From JBMNTP01 sp050945795 (GTDB taxonomy: Bacteria > Bacillota > Clostridia > Christensenellales > MGBC116941), in NCBI GenBank assembly GCA_050945795.1, contig JBMNTP010000041.1:1-7701 (forward strand): a stretch of 7,701 nucleotides of DNA, given 5' to 3'. Position 1 is the stretch's first letter, and each line of letters opens with the position of its first letter. Made by a program: the position numbers and the translations under genes. Positions 6,470-7,701 of the stretch are shown in pieces. The notes below the pieces were generated by a model. That model ran no database searches. It was given only the letters and a program-made list of their open reading frames with translations, and was not told where the DNA came from.

Positions 6470-7660
6470 TTATTCCTCCGGGCGCAGCAAAGTCTGTAAC
6501 CATTCAAGTCCTTCAGCGATATACGCCGGAACTATAATGTTATTGGGGTCAATGGCATAGATAATATCCAATGCAAACTCGGCCTTTTGATCAGATTTTC
6601 CTTTTCGTAGGGCATTATAGATTTTCTTATGAAGGTTGTCGAATGAGCCTGCTGTCCCAATTACATCATGGACTACTTTAACAAGGCTGCCGGCATCATC
6701 GGTCTCTATATCTTTGAAGAGTTCATAGTTAGTGTAGATAAGGCAATCTTCAAATGTACTTGATAATGCCTCTGTAGGAGTACCGTTATAGTCCACAGTC
6801 ACCGGAGTCTGATAAGCGATGCGGATTGAATACTTGTAGGGCGATTCTTCAGGAAATTCTTTTTGCGTGACAGGAATGGCTAGAAGCTTGTCCAAGTCAT
6901 CTTCCTTTATAAGCCATTTGGCTACTGCGTAGTTTCCGCTTATGATACCTTTGCCGCGCTCTGGCCTAGCTGCTTTATGATGACCATCTTTTTCAGCGGT
7001 GTCCAAATCTGCAATAACAAGAGTGGGAAGACACAGCTTTTTAATCAGCGGACCTAAGCGGTGGGAGTGCCGACCATTTATGCTAAGTATAGAAATGTAT
7101 CTTTGGTAGAGCTCCTGATATTTATCTCGAATAAAATGCGGTAGCAACATGCTTTCCGCAGCCCCCTCAACCAGAATAGCGGCGTCTGCAAAAAACAGGT
7201 CGCAGTGGGTCGTTTGTAAGTATCGTGTGACGAATTTATCTGTTGCATCTTCTTTGCCAAACACATCGGAAAGATTAATAACTTTAGCTGTCGCTACGCT
7301 ACATTCCGTGCCCTCAGGCAACCGCTTGAAATAGCGTAAATCCGCGAAATCCGTTTCACGAGCAATATGACTTGAATGAGTGCTGATCACAAGCTGCGTC
7401 GCAAAACCAGAGTTTTCCTCAAGAAATTTGTGGTTACGCAGAACGGAGTACGCCTTGCGAATGAACACCTGCTGTACCTGCATATGCAGGTGGGCTTCCG
7501 GTTCCTCAACGAAAACTATATGCAAAGGTTCTACTATTGGATTAGCATCTTCTTGTGATTGTTTAGCTTTACCTTCTCGCATCCAATCGTCTCTGTACCT
7601 CATAAGATCAAAGGGGCTTGTCCCCAACTCCGTGGAATTTGAGAGTGGCTTTGACATCAT
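6470..7660 (-). CDS. OLD-family ATP-dependent nuclease, GajA-like, N-terminal part missing from this frame
   Basis: Counting residues from the TTG at 7687, the protein shows an ABC-type Walker B HIVFVEEPEAHLH (56-68), the histidine switch STHSSH (102-107), and a TOPRIM domain with ILVEGAAE (171-178, metal-binding Glu) and DLD (227-229). A C-terminal QKAEFAL segment (367-373) resembles class 2 OLD enzymes. Such proteins cut or nick DNA under ATP control; with the adjacent UvrD-like helicase this is the Gabija arrangement. Walker A and most of the ATPase domain, expected at the N-terminus, are absent. The frame is closed by TAA at 7691-7693, so the remainder cannot simply continue past the window in this frame. 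Possible starts are TTG 7687, ATG 7672, and ATG 7660 or 7657; the last two have GAGGTG (7665-7670) in front. Either the nuclease is split into two proteins, or a frameshift lies near 7600-7690, or this is a truncated relic. The stop TAA is at 6470-6472, 4 nt before the helicase start. Confidence 0.8.
   Translation of the reverse strand: MMSKPLSNSTELGTSPFDLMRYRDDWMREGKAKQSQEDANPIVEPLHIVFVEEPEAHLHMQVQQVFIRKAYSVLRNHKFLEENSGFATQLVISTHSSHIARETDFADLRYFKRLPEGTECSVATAKVINLSDVFGKEDATDKFVTRYLQTTHCDLFFADAAILVEGAAESMLLPHFIRDKYQELYQRYISILSINGRHSHRLGPLIKKLCLPTLVIADLDTAEKDGHHKAARPERGKGIISGNYAVAKWLIKEDDLDKLLAIPVTQKEFPEESPYKYSIRIAYQTPVTVDYNGTPTEALSSTFEDCLIYTNYELFKDIETDDAGSLVKVVHDVIGTAGSFDNLHKKIYNALRKGKSDQKAEFALDIIYAIDPNNIIVPAYIAEGLEWLQTLLRPEE
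6475..6479 (-). promoter_or_regulatory. Ribosome binding site of the helicase gene inside the OLD gene end
   Basis: GGAGG on the minus strand lies within the last codons of the OLD gene, 9 nt before the helicase ATG at 6465. This implies translation coupling of the two proteins and decides the helicase start. Confidence 0.8.
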
Positions 7661-7701
7661 TCTACACCTCATGAGACTTGAGCGCAAGACTTAGGCTGAA
7701 G

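Overview
The window looks like an accessory region of a low-to-moderate G+C bacterium, most likely a Firmicute (Clostridia-like). The basis is modest: GGAGG-type ribosome binding sites close to the starts, a classical lipobox lipoprotein, TTTACA/TATAAT promoter spacing and AT-rich intergenic DNA. No rRNA, tRNA or housekeeping gene is present, so the organism cannot be named.

Left part (1-2312, + strand). A 123-bp unit repeats in tandem 3.5 times (1-433). A single lipoprotein gene (573-1508) follows, then about 800 bp without a credible gene. The whole part is organised by a 19-nt box, TTGAYTATYTAGATGRCGY, found six times (42, 165, 288, 411, 1769, 2063), always on the + strand and always 5-11 nt after a strong hairpin. 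The box is nearly constant while the hairpin sequences differ. Cutting at the boxes gives modules of 123, 123, 123, 1358 (containing the lipoprotein gene and its terminator), 294 and about 218 nt. This recalls a cassette array, but the boxes do not fit integron attC sites and no recombinase is in view.

Right part (2313-7660, all - strand). In transcription order it holds two operons. The first, entering from the right edge, encodes an OLD-family nuclease (C-terminal half of the ATPase plus TOPRIM) and a UvrD/PcrA-like helicase, the pair that defines Gabija-type anti-phage defence. The OLD reading frame is closed by a stop at 7691-7693, before any Walker A motif, so the gene is split, frameshifted or N-terminally truncated here. 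The second operon has its own good promoter (4430-4458). It encodes an NdpA/YejK-like nucleoid-associated protein followed 14 bp later by a RelA/SpoT-domain nucleotide pyrophosphokinase. This pair, next to a Gabija-like module, is the best candidate for an undescribed system: possibly a nucleotide-alarmone effector with a DNA-associated partner. That function is inferred from domains and context only.
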